Below are positions 24,277 to 33,500 of a DNA stretch of 64,000 nt, piece by piece. The stretch comes from CAZSAL01 sp964604825. Lineage in GTDB: Bacteria > Elusimicrobiota > Elusimicrobia > 2-01-FULL-59-12. Each line of letters opens with the position of its first letter. The stretch's first letter is position 1. The notes below the pieces were generated by a model that had not been told where the DNA came from, did no database searches, and saw only the letters and a list, made by a program, of their open reading frames with translations. A program made the position numbers and the translations under genes. The stretch spans positions 6,252 through 70,251 of the forward strand of contig CAZSAL010000009.1 of the NCBI GenBank assembly GCA_964604825.1, written 5' to 3'.

Positions 24277-25565
24277 AAGCACATAAATCAGAAGCGCTTT
24301 TTAAAAAGTCGCAGGAAGTGCTGGTGGGCGGGGTTAACTCTCCGGTAAGGTCTTTCAAGGCCGTAGGCGGGACGCCACGGTTTATTATCCGGGGCAAAGG
24401 GCCGTTTATCTGGGATGCCGACGGTAAACGCTATGTGGATTTTTGTTCTTCATGGGGGGCAGGCATCCTCGGGCACGCCGCTCCGGCCGTAGTATCTGCG
24501 GTAACCCGCGCCGCGCGGCTGGGGCTCAGTTTCGGCGCGCCTACGGAACGTGAACTGGAACTGGCCGAGATCATCTCAAAAGCGCTGCCTTCGATGCAGC
24601 GGATGCGCTTTGTTTCCTCGGGCACGGAAGCGGTCATGTCGGCGGTGCGCCTGGCTCGCGCCGCCACGCAGCGTGAAATCCTGGTGAAATTTTCCGGCGG
24701 ATATCATGGACATGCCGACTCGGTGCTGATCAAGGCCGGCTCGGGCACGCTGAGCCTTGCCGCTCCGGATTCCGCAGGAGTGCCTTCCGTTCTTGCGCAG
24801 CGCACGCGTGTTCTGCCGTATAACGATCTGGACGCGCTGAAGGATCTTTTCCGCCGCGAGGGACAATCGATAGCAGCAGTCATTGTGGAGCCTGTGGCTG
24901 CGAATATGGGTGTAGTGCTGCCCCGCCAGGGGTTTCTCGAAGAGATAAGGACTCTGACTGCACAGCACAGCGCGGTTCTGATTTTTGACGAGGTGATCAC
25001 GGGATTCCGGGTTGCTTATGGTGGCGCGCAGGCCCTTTATTCGGTAGCGCCCGATCTGACATGCCTGGGCAAAGTTGTGGGCGGGGGTTTGCCTCTGGCG
25101 GTTTACGGCGGCAGGCGCGATCTGATGGAATGGGTAGCGCCGCTGGGTCCGGTGTACCAGGCGGGAACCCTGGCCGGAAATCCGCTTGCCGTGTCCGCAG
25201 GGATCGCTACGCTTAAGCAGCTTAAGGAAAAATCTCCCTACAAGATTCTCGAAAAGCTGGCCGCCGATTTCGTGGCTGACATCGAAGATGTGGCGCGGCA
25301 GGTTGGATGTAACATGCGCATAAACCGTGCGGGCTCGATGTGGACGCCATTTTTTACCAACGCCCCGGTAGTAGACCTGACAAGCGTCCAAAGGTCCAAC
25401 GGCCCCTTATATGCATCCTTTTTCCAGCAGATGTTGCTTCGAGGCGTTTATTTGCCGCCGTCGCCTTATGAGGCCTCCTTCATTTCCACGGCGCACACAA
25501 AGGGACTGCTCAATAGAACCGTTGAGATCATTGAGAAAGTACTGAAAACGATTCCTGTCTCCTGA
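24273..25565 (+). CDS. hemL: Glutamate-1-semialdehyde 2,1-aminomutase
   Basis: PLP enzyme making 5-aminolevulinate in the C5 tetrapyrrole pathway. The 430-aa product has the hallmark start (LFKKSQEVLVGGVNSPVRSFKAVGGTP), GAGILGHAAPAVVSAV, FVSSGTEAVMSAVRLARAAT, FSGGYHGHADS, IFDEVITGFRVAYGG and the cofactor Lys in LTCLGKVVGGGLP. The TTG start at 24273 overlaps the MBL stop (TTGA) and has AGGGGGAA upstream; this gives the normal family length. The link to metH is notional: tetrapyrrole supply also feeds cobalamin. Confidence 0.96.
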   Translation: MKAHKSEALFKKSQEVLVGGVNSPVRSFKAVGGTPRFIIRGKGPFIWDADGKRYVDFCSSWGAGILGHAAPAVVSAVTRAARLGLSFGAPTERELELAEIISKALPSMQRMRFVSSGTEAVMSAVRLARAATQREILVKFSGGYHGHADSVLIKAGSGTLSLAAPDSAGVPSVLAQRTRVLPYNDLDALKDLFRREGQSIAAVIVEPVAANMGVVLPRQGFLEEIRTLTAQHSAVLIFDEVITGFRVAYGGAQALYSVAPDLTCLGKVVGGGLPLAVYGGRRDLMEWVAPLGPVYQAGTLAGNPLAVSAGIATLKQLKEKSPYKILEKLAADFVADIEDVARQVGCNMRINRAGSMWTPFFTNAPVVDLTSVQRSNGPLYASFFQQMLLRGVYLPPSPYEASFISTAHTKGLLNRTVEIIEKVLKTIPVS

Positions 25566-25567
25566 AC

Positions 25568-26794
25568 ATGGTATCCATAGCCCCATTTAAAGCCATCCGC
25601 TACAACAGCAAAAAGTTTTCCAATCTGTCTCCGCTGGTTTGCCCTCCGTATGACGTGATTTCCGTTCCAGAGTATCGTCAGCTGCTGGAAAGCCATCCGG
25701 CAAATATCGTCCGCGTGGAACTGCCGCTTGCGCAAGGACGGGAAGACAAGTACGCAGTATCGGCGGGTTATTGGCGGAAATGGCTGAACCGGCGGATACT
25801 TGTTGAGGACAAGACGCCGGCATACTACGGCTATGAGCAGCGCTTCTCCACAGGGGGGCAGATCCATGTCCGGCGAGGTTTTTTTGCCGCAATGAAACTG
25901 GAAAAACCCGGGAAAGGTCACGTCCGGCCGCACGAGCGCACCTTCCCCAAACACAAGGAAGACCGCCTGTATTTAATGCGCGCCACCCATGCCAACATCA
26001 GCCCCATTTTCGGGATTTTCTTTGACCGGCAGGGCCAGGCGCAGGAGCTTATCAGCCGCCGGATGGAGGCAAAACCGCTGGTCATCAGCCGCGATGACAA
26101 AGGCGTAACCCACCGGCTCTGGCGGTGGGAAGATCGAGAGGCGATAAAAATATTATCCGGCGTCTTGAAAGCGGAAGATGTTTTGATCGCCGACGGGCAC
26201 CATCGATACGAGACCGCCTGGAATTACGCTCAGGAGTGCGCATCAAGAAACAGATCAGCCTCGGCAGCGCGCGCCTGGAAATTCGTAATGCTTTTTCTCT
26301 GCCCGCTTTCAGATCCGGGCCTGGTCATTCAGCCTACGCACCGCGCGGTAAGATGGAATGCGTCGTTTGAAGAATGGAAAAAGCGCATTGAAAGCTGCTG
26401 CACACTGCGCGTCGCGCCAAGGTTGGACGGATTATATTCCCGGCTGCGGGATCCTAAAGAAAACGGATCAATGGCATTTGTCCTGGAGGGTGGGAAAATG
26501 TTCTGGCTGAAACCGAAGCCTGACGGGAATAACGGTATGCCGGTTGTTTATCTGCACGAGAAGATTCTAAGGGACATTCCCCAGGAGCGAATCAGCTTTG
26601 GCCAGGATGCCCGACAGATGGTGGAAAGCATTCAGCGGGGAGAGGCGAACGCCGTGTTCCTTCTGCCTCCGCCGGACAAGGATGCTTTCGCAAGAATCTG
26701 CAAGGCAGGCAGGCTTCTGCCGCAGAAATCAACGTATTTCTATCCGAAACTCGGCACCGGATTTGTCATGCGTTCGCTCGACGGGGAGATCTGA
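25568..26794 (+). CDS. DUF1015-family protein
   Basis: A 408-aa member of DUF1015. Typical features are PPYDVISVPEYRQLLESHPANIVRVELP, YAVSAGYWRKWL, RRGFFAAMKLE, GHVRPHERTFPKHKEDRLYLMRATHANISPIFGIF, and VLIADGHHRYETAWNYAQE. The conserved His/Arg clusters suggest an enzyme, possibly acting on a phosphorylated substrate, but no function is established. It sits 2 nt after hemL and overlaps the next gene by one base. Confidence 0.93.
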   Translation: MVSIAPFKAIRYNSKKFSNLSPLVCPPYDVISVPEYRQLLESHPANIVRVELPLAQGREDKYAVSAGYWRKWLNRRILVEDKTPAYYGYEQRFSTGGQIHVRRGFFAAMKLEKPGKGHVRPHERTFPKHKEDRLYLMRATHANISPIFGIFFDRQGQAQELISRRMEAKPLVISRDDKGVTHRLWRWEDREAIKILSGVLKAEDVLIADGHHRYETAWNYAQECASRNRSASAARAWKFVMLFLCPLSDPGLVIQPTHRAVRWNASFEEWKKRIESCCTLRVAPRLDGLYSRLRDPKENGSMAFVLEGGKMFWLKPKPDGNNGMPVVYLHEKILRDIPQERISFGQDARQMVESIQRGEANAVFLLPPPDKDAFARICKAGRLLPQKSTYFYPKLGTGFVMRSLDGEI

Positions 26795-28350
26795 TGTATC
26801 CGTCGTTAAGCCAGTTCACCCGCTGGGCGTCTCGGTACAGGGCCGTTCCGCTGTGGGTAGAACCCCATCTGCCGGCGAATTCTCTTGTTGAATGGGTGCG
26901 CGAGCTCAATACCGGGAAATCCAATTTCTTTTTCCTGCACAGTTCCGGTTCTGGCACCCAGGCCCGATATTCTTATTTTGCCCTGGAGGAGCCGCATTTT
27001 ATTGTCCGAGCCTCCGGGGGCACCCTTGTCATCGAACACCTTTCCGAAGCCGCAGGCACAGCGGTTTCGGCAAAAGTCGGCAACCCCTTTGACCGTTTTC
27101 ATGAATGGTTGGGCCATTGCTCCGGTCCGCGCGTAGACGGCCTGCCTCCTTTTTGGGGAGGGGCGGTCGGCTATTTCGGACATGAAAGCGCACGCTATTT
27201 TGATCCCCGGCTGAAGCGCCTGTTCAGCCGCAGACAGCCTGCGGGCGCTTCCGACGATCCTGCAACATGGGATTACCCGGATTTCGAATTCGGCATATAT
27301 GATCTGATCGGCGCGGTTGACCACGCGAGGCAGAAGCTATGGCTGATTCATACCGTTTTTCTCCCGGAGCGCAAACAACTTTCGCCGGCGCAGCTGGAAA
27401 GAATTTACCGGAATGCCCAAGACAGGCTTTTGCGTCAGGCCGTGCGGGTTCAGCGCGCAGTCCGTGAAGACCGTCCCTGGAAGGTCTTTACGGCGCCGAT
27501 CCCGCGTTCAAATCGGTCGGAGCATGCTTACCAGTCGGCGGTCCGCCGAGCTAAAACGCATATGGCTGCGGGGGAAATTTACCAGATCAATTTGAGTCAG
27601 AGTTTTTCCGCAGACTGGAACGGCGATCCCTGGTCGCTTTACAGACAGCTCTCTGCGGCAAATCCTTCGCCTTACGGGGCGCTCTGGCGTTCTGGAACGC
27701 GCTGGATCGCAAGCGCTTCGCCAGAGCTTCTTCTGCGCCAGGAAGATAACCGTCTGGAGGCCCGGCCCATGGCCGGTACCCATCCCCGCGGCTCTAATCC
27801 GGATTCTGCGCGGCGGATGTGCGCTGCTCTGCTGAACGACTGCAGAAAAAGGGCGGGGCACATCATGCTGGTAGATGCCGCGCGCGGCGATCTCAGCCGG
27901 GTTTGCGCGCCGTCAAGTTTGAATATTGCCGAATTGGCCGCGGTAGAGGCGCATTCCCGTGATTTCTATCTTGTTTCTGATATCCGGGGTACGCTGTTCC
28001 CGGGCAAAACCTGGAGAGACTCGGTGAAGGCCGTGTTTCCTGCAGGTACGGTCACAGGATGCCCCAAGATCCGGTCCATAGAAATTATCCGCAAACTGGA
28101 ATCTCTACCGCGCGGCCCTTATGGCGGTTCGCTCGGATGGATAGGATTCAACGGTGATTTGACGCTGAACGTCCTGACCCGCACCTTTTTCATGGACAGG
28201 CAGCATCTGCGTTTTCCTGTCGGGGCGGGCATAGTGGCAGACTCAATTCTTAACCGGGAATATGAAGAGACCTGGCATAAGGCGGAAGCCATGATGGATG
28301 CGCTGGATAAACATGTGCCGCTTTATCTTTTTCCCATGGAGGATTTATGA
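26794..28350 (+). CDS. pabB: Chorismate-binding enzyme, PabB/TrpE-like
   Basis: A 518-aa chorismate-utilising enzyme. N-terminal domain: RYSYFALEEPHFIVRA and PPFWGGAVGYFGHE. The catalytic domain has AKTHMAAGEIYQINLSQSF, SPELLLR, RPMAGTHPRGSNP, AGHIMLVDAARGDLSRV, FPAGTVTGCPKIRSIEII, and RGPYGGSLGWIGFNGDL. Length and context suit aminodeoxychorismate synthase component I. However, the key PIKGT Lys of PabB is Ala here (MAGT), as in anthranilate synthase TrpE, and the usual ARNDLGRV is ARGDLSRV. The exact reaction is therefore open. No glutaminase partner is in the window. Confidence 0.8.
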   Translation: MYPSLSQFTRWASRYRAVPLWVEPHLPANSLVEWVRELNTGKSNFFFLHSSGSGTQARYSYFALEEPHFIVRASGGTLVIEHLSEAAGTAVSAKVGNPFDRFHEWLGHCSGPRVDGLPPFWGGAVGYFGHESARYFDPRLKRLFSRRQPAGASDDPATWDYPDFEFGIYDLIGAVDHARQKLWLIHTVFLPERKQLSPAQLERIYRNAQDRLLRQAVRVQRAVREDRPWKVFTAPIPRSNRSEHAYQSAVRRAKTHMAAGEIYQINLSQSFSADWNGDPWSLYRQLSAANPSPYGALWRSGTRWIASASPELLLRQEDNRLEARPMAGTHPRGSNPDSARRMCAALLNDCRKRAGHIMLVDAARGDLSRVCAPSSLNIAELAAVEAHSRDFYLVSDIRGTLFPGKTWRDSVKAVFPAGTVTGCPKIRSIEIIRKLESLPRGPYGGSLGWIGFNGDLTLNVLTRTFFMDRQHLRFPVGAGIVADSILNREYEETWHKAEAMMDALDKHVPLYLFPMEDL

Positions 28351-29681
28351 GGAAGCAATCGTTGACCATAATTCTTTTTCTTTCCATCCTGGCCGGATAC
28401 GGGATCTGCGCCGTGCCCGCCCAGACACATTCGCAGGCCATCCCGGCTGGGCTGACCAGTCAGGAACTTCCGGTGTATAAGCTGGTTATGCAGCTCAACG
28501 AAGTCTCGGAAGTTCAGGTCAATGAGCGCACTGAGCCGGCCTATTCAATTCTGCGTGCGATCAATGATGCCGACGGCCCTGCGTATACCCAACTGCGCCG
28601 AATTATTGGCCGCTCTACCGTACGGGCGGCGCTGAACCCCACTGCGAAGGCGGTCTTCGCCGGATTATTATCGGACAAAAGCGATTCATTTTCCCTGGCG
28701 GGTAATCTCTGGCTCGCAGCCTTAAGAAGCGCAAACCCGGATTACAAGCTTAAAGCCCGGCAAAAACTGGTCGAATTTATCCAGCCTGCGCATATCCCCG
28801 TGCTTATCAGCATTCTGAAAATTCCCGGCCCCAACGTCCAGGCTTACGAAATTCTGCAGGAAGTTACAGGACAGTCCTTTGATCCCAGGGAAAAAACATG
28901 GAAGGATTGGTGGACGCGGAAGCACGGTAAAGTGGATCTCACGGGACATATGCTTAAGGTAGTCAGTACCCAGCTGTCTCAGACGGTTATACGTCCGGCA
29001 GATCTGGGAAGCTTCTGGTACGTTCCGGAACAAATCAAGAATGCGTCGCTGCCTTATGCCAAACGGTCCTCTTCCGAGCAGCTTGTTGTCACGCATTGGA
29101 ATGAGTGGGCCGGTAATGACGTCCGACGTTTTGTGGATGACTGGATGAGAGCCAAACCCCTTTTCGACAAAATCGTTCATCAGCCAGATCCCAGGGTAAA
29201 CAATTACCTCCAGAACCTGATATCTGATCCCAGCTTCAGCGATTATGCGAGCGTGATACTCGCCTGGCGCGGCAGTAAATCTTCGCTCAGCGCCATACAG
29301 CACGCATTTCCCCGGCATCCCACGCCTTCGCTGGCGCTTGCGCGCGGATCATTGGGAGATAGAGATGCCCTCAGGGATCTCATACAGATGACGCGGAATA
29401 ACCCTAACCCTTCCTCTTTCGGCATAATGGACCAAAACGCCCGCTCTTACGTCAGCTGGCTGCGGTTGATCGGAATTGTGCCTGCGGAGCAGGCGCTGGA
29501 ACTGCTGACCCACCATAATTTCGGTTTTGAATCCGCTGCCACGCGCAGGGAGAAGAAGAAAGCGATCAAACAGGCTGAAAAATGGCTGAAGGATAACGAA
29601 GGGGAACTTCTTTTCAATTCCAAGGGCGGCTTTTTCTACCTTCCTGTAAAAAATAGCTATAATTCCCGTCATGGCGGCTGA
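28347..29681 (+). CDS. Secreted protein of unknown function, helical repeat-like
   Basis: A 444-aa protein with a signal peptide (LTIILFLSILAGYGICAVPA). The rest is mostly helical with no cysteine cluster and no clear catalytic motif. Stretches such as LAGNLWLAALRSANPDYKLKARQKLVEF and IPVLISILKIPGPNVQAYEILQEVTG resemble HEAT-like repeats, and WKDWWTRKHGK resembles a segment seen at the end of secreted HEAT domains. It overlaps the pabB-like gene (ATGA) and hisG by 11 nt. It is likely periplasmic; no function is proposed. Confidence 0.75.
   Translation: MRKQSLTIILFLSILAGYGICAVPAQTHSQAIPAGLTSQELPVYKLVMQLNEVSEVQVNERTEPAYSILRAINDADGPAYTQLRRIIGRSTVRAALNPTAKAVFAGLLSDKSDSFSLAGNLWLAALRSANPDYKLKARQKLVEFIQPAHIPVLISILKIPGPNVQAYEILQEVTGQSFDPREKTWKDWWTRKHGKVDLTGHMLKVVSTQLSQTVIRPADLGSFWYVPEQIKNASLPYAKRSSSEQLVVTHWNEWAGNDVRRFVDDWMRAKPLFDKIVHQPDPRVNNYLQNLISDPSFSDYASVILAWRGSKSSLSAIQHAFPRHPTPSLALARGSLGDRDALRDLIQMTRNNPNPSSFGIMDQNARSYVSWLRLIGIVPAEQALELLTHHNFGFESAATRREKKKAIKQAEKWLKDNEGELLFNSKGGFFYLPVKNSYNSRHGG
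29658..29663 (+). promoter_or_regulatory. -10 element of hisG, leaderless arrangement
   Basis: TATAAT ends 7 nt before the hisG ATG while still inside the upstream gene. No ribosome-binding site precedes the ATG, so hisG may be expressed from a leaderless internal transcript as well as by readthrough. Confidence 0.5.
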
Positions 29682-30573
29682 CGAAAAAATTATTACATCG
29701 AACGGTAAACTCAGACTGGGCCTGCCCAAAGGCAGCCTCCAGGAATCGACCATCGAGATTTTCCGGCGTGCCGGCATCCGGATTTACGCCTCGGACCGCT
29801 CCTATTTTCCCACTTCGGATGATGATGAACTGGAAATCATGCTGGTCCGCTCCCAGGAAATGGCCCGTTATGTTGCAGACGGCGTATTCGACGCGGGGTT
29901 GACCGGCTATGACTGGATCATGGAGTCCGGCGCAAGGGTGCATCAGATTTGCGAGTTGCTTTACGCGAAAACCGGATTCCGCCCGGTCCGCTGGGTGCTT
30001 GCCGTTCCGAATGATTCGCCGATTCAATCCGTAAAAGACCTGCAGGGCAAACGCATCGCCACCGAACTTGTAGGAGTGGTGAAGAAGTATCTGGCCAGGC
30101 ACAAGGTCAACGCCGAAGTGGAATTTTCCTGGGGCGCGACCGAAGCCAAGGCGGGATTTCTTGTGGATGCCATTGTTGAGCTTACTGAGACTGGCAGTTC
30201 CCTGCGCGCCAACAAGCTGCGCATCGTCAAGGAACTGCTTACCTCAAGCACACGGTTTATTGCCAACAGGAAATCCTGGAAAGACCCCCGGAAGCGCGAG
30301 AAAATGGAAAATCTGGCCATGCTGCTTCAGGGCGCGCTCGCCGCAGAGGGCATGGTTGGCTTAAAGATGAACGTGAAGCAGAAAAATATCGACGGTTTGA
30401 TGCAAATTTTACCCGCCATGAAAAACCCGACCATTTCCTCGCTAAGCGAAGAAGGCTGGTCAGCCCTGGAAGTGATCATCGAAGAAAAAACTGTCAAGAA
30501 ACTCATCCCGCAGCTCAAGCGCGCCGGCGCCACGGGCATCATCGAATACCCCTTAAACAAAGTCATTCCGTAG
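29671..30573 (+). CDS. hisG: ATP phosphoribosyltransferase, long form
   Basis: First step of histidine biosynthesis. The 300-aa length and the C-terminal domain (VGLKMNVKQKNIDGLMQILPAMKNPTISSL...ALEVIIEEKTVKKLIPQLKRAGATGIIEYPLNKVIP) mark the long, self-sufficient form with the ACT-like histidine-binding regulatory domain. The catalytic part has LRLGLPKGSLQESTIEIFRRAGI, VADGVFDAGLTGYDWI, and VDAIVELTETGSSLRAN (PRPP loop). No other his gene is nearby. Confidence 0.96.
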   Translation: MAADEKIITSNGKLRLGLPKGSLQESTIEIFRRAGIRIYASDRSYFPTSDDDELEIMLVRSQEMARYVADGVFDAGLTGYDWIMESGARVHQICELLYAKTGFRPVRWVLAVPNDSPIQSVKDLQGKRIATELVGVVKKYLARHKVNAEVEFSWGATEAKAGFLVDAIVELTETGSSLRANKLRIVKELLTSSTRFIANRKSWKDPRKREKMENLAMLLQGALAAEGMVGLKMNVKQKNIDGLMQILPAMKNPTISSLSEEGWSALEVIIEEKTVKKLIPQLKRAGATGIIEYPLNKVIP

Positions 30574-30586
30574 ATCTGAAAATCTT

Positions 30587-33500
30587 TTATTGGACGTTAA
30601 AGTATTTAGCCTGAGGGTGGTGGACCACAATCGCTGATGTGGATTGTTCTGGAACTAGCTGGTATTCTTCGGTAAGGCTGACGCCGATTCTGGAGGGATC
30701 AAGCAGTTCAAAAATCAGTTTTTGATCGGCAAGGTTCGGGCAGGCGGGATAGCCGAATGAGTAGCGGCTGCCGCGGTATTTCTGCTGAAACCATTCCCTG
30801 ATTTGCGGAGCGTCTTCATTTTCAATATGGAGTTCCTCCCGTATGCGCCGGTGCCAGTATTCCGCAAGCGCCTCGGCTGTTTCCACGCTCAGCCCGTGCA
30901 GATAAAGATAATCCCTGTAGGCGTTTTCCTTGAAGAGCTTGTGTGCTTCATCTGAGGCCTTGGTGCCGACTGTCACAAGGAATGTCCCAAAAATATCGAT
31001 TTTTCCCGATGATTTTGAAAAATAAAAATCGGAAATACATCTTCTGGGAGCCGAGGACTGCCTGGGGAATTTAAACCTCACCCATTCTGTCTTTTGATCT
31101 TCCTTGTAAACGATCAGGTCGTTTCCGTCAGATTGGCAGGGGAAATAGCCGTAAACCACCTGCGGCACGAGCAGCTGTTCCTTGAGGCAGTAATCTTTCC
31201 ATTTCTGAAAAAGCGGCTGGACCGTTTCCTTCAGAGTCTTGTTGTATCTCTCCAGCGGTGTCTGGCCGCGAATGAATCCCCAGCGTACTTTAAGCAGAGC
31301 AGTCTCGTTAATGAAGGAAAATACATCTTTCAATGGAATCCCGCGCGCTACCCTGCTTCCCCAGAAAGGAGGTTTGGGGATGGAGATGTCGCGGCGGACA
31401 GTCTTCCCCTCACCCACGCCCTCTCCCGCCCCGCCACTACGGCTTAGTGGGTCTGCCAACGACTCAGTGGCGGAAAGGGGAAAAGGAGTTTTTGAAGTGT
31501 GACCGGAGCCACCCCGGACTTCGTAGATCGTGGCCTTTTTCTCGATAGATGGATCAGTCAGTTCTTCCATTATGCGCAGGCCTTCGAACGCGTCATGGCC
31601 GTAAAATACGTAACCTTTGTATAAATCGCGCAGTTCCTGCTCGACAAAACGCCGGGTCAGCGCAGCTCCGCCTAGGAGAACCGGCGTTTTAACTCCGCGC
31701 CGGTTCATCTCTTCCAGATTTTCCTTCATGACTGCGGTCGATTTCACAAGCAGGCCGGACATGCCGATGACGTCGGCTTTGTGCTCCTCGGCGGCCTTCA
31801 GGATATCTTCGATCGGCATCTTGATGCCAAGATTAATGACCTTGTAGCCGTTGTTCGTCATAATAATGTCCACAAGGTTTTTGCCGATATCATGCACATC
31901 GCCTTTGACTGTAGCCAGGACAATCCGTCCTCTGTGCCGACCTGCATCGGCTTTTGGCAGGAAAGGTTCGAGGCAGAGGACTGCGGCTTTCATGGTTTCC
32001 GCAGACTGCAGAACAAACGGCAGCTGCATCTGACCGGAACCAAAGAGGTCTCCGACCACGCGCATGCCGTCAAGAAGGATGGTATTGATAATATCCAGAG
32101 GATCGTGCGTCTTAAGCGCCTCGGTAAGCAGAAGGTCGAGGCCCTGTTTGTTGCCGTCGACGATCCGGCTCTTGAGCCGCTCTTCTATAGTCTTCGGTTC
32201 TTCCTTTTTGGCGACGGTTATCTCTGATGCTTCAGCATAGTGCGCCATGAGTTCAGTAAGCGGATCAAACGTTTTGGACGTCTTTCCGGCAGGTCGTAAG
32301 CCGGGATCCATGGATCCCCCGCTGACACCCGCGGGGGATGACGAAAAAGTCCGCTCATCGAATATCAACTGCCGTGCCAGCTCCCGGCCCTTCTCATCGA
32401 TCTTGTAGAGCGGCAAAATTTTCCGGGCATTGATGATGGCCGCGTCCAGTCCGGCTTCGATGGCGTAATGCATAAAAACGGAATTCAGCGCCTGCCGCAC
32501 CTGCGGCGCCAGGCCGAAAGATATGTTTGATACGCCCAAAACCGTAGAAACGCCGGGCAGCTCTTTTTTGATCAGCCGGATCGCTTCGATTGTTTCCATG
32601 CCTGCTTTACGGAATTCCTCATCCCCTGATCCAAGAGTGAAGGTCAGAGCGTCAAAGAAGAGATCCTCCGGTCGGAGCCCGAATTTATTTACCGCCAGAT
32701 CATGAATGCGCCTGGCAATGGCCAGCTTCCTGTCCCGCGTTTTGGCCATGCCTTTTTCATCAATGGTCAAAGCCACAAGCGCCGCCCCATAGGTTTTGGC
32801 CAGCGGGCAGATCCTGCGCATCCGTTCTTCGCCGTCTTCCAAATTAATGGAATTAATGACGCAACGGCCGCCCGCATGCTTCAGGGCGGCTTCGATCACC
32901 GGCGCCTCGGTGGAGTCGATCATGAACGGCGTACGGACCTGAAGCACCATGCGGCTCATGCATGCGTTCATGTCCTGTGCTTCGTCGCGTCCGACATAGG
33001 CGGTGCAGAGATCAAGGATATGGGCGCCCTCATTGGATTCTTCTTTAGCCATGCCGGTGAGAGCGTCATAGTCATTTTTGGCCAGAAGGTCGCGGAATTT
33101 TTTCGAGCCATTTGCGTTAATCCGCTCGCCGATAATTAGAGGTTTTGGTTCCTGCCTGAAAGGGACCTGGATATAAAGACTGGAACAGGCGGGAATTTTT
33201 TCAACGGTGCGGGCAACAGGCGCCTGATTCTCCAGGGTCTTCACTACAGCTGCCAGATGCGCGGGCGTTGTGCCGCAGCATCCACCGACGATATTGACTC
33301 CGAAGCGCGTCACGAAGTCTTTGAGGTGGCCTGCCAGCTGATCCGGAGTCAGTTTATAAACGGCCCTGCCTCCGACATTTTCCGGAAGGCCGGCGTTAGG
33401 CAGTACCGAAATATACCTGGGCCACTGCTGCGAAAGGGTGCGCACATGTTCGGACATCTCCTGCGGGCCTGTGGCGCAGTTCATGCCCAGGGAAAAAATC

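Noticed and set aside
24576..25391. 271-aa minus-strand ORF inside hemL
   Set aside because: It lies wholly antisense to a strongly conserved enzyme, with no start signal or recognisable domain.
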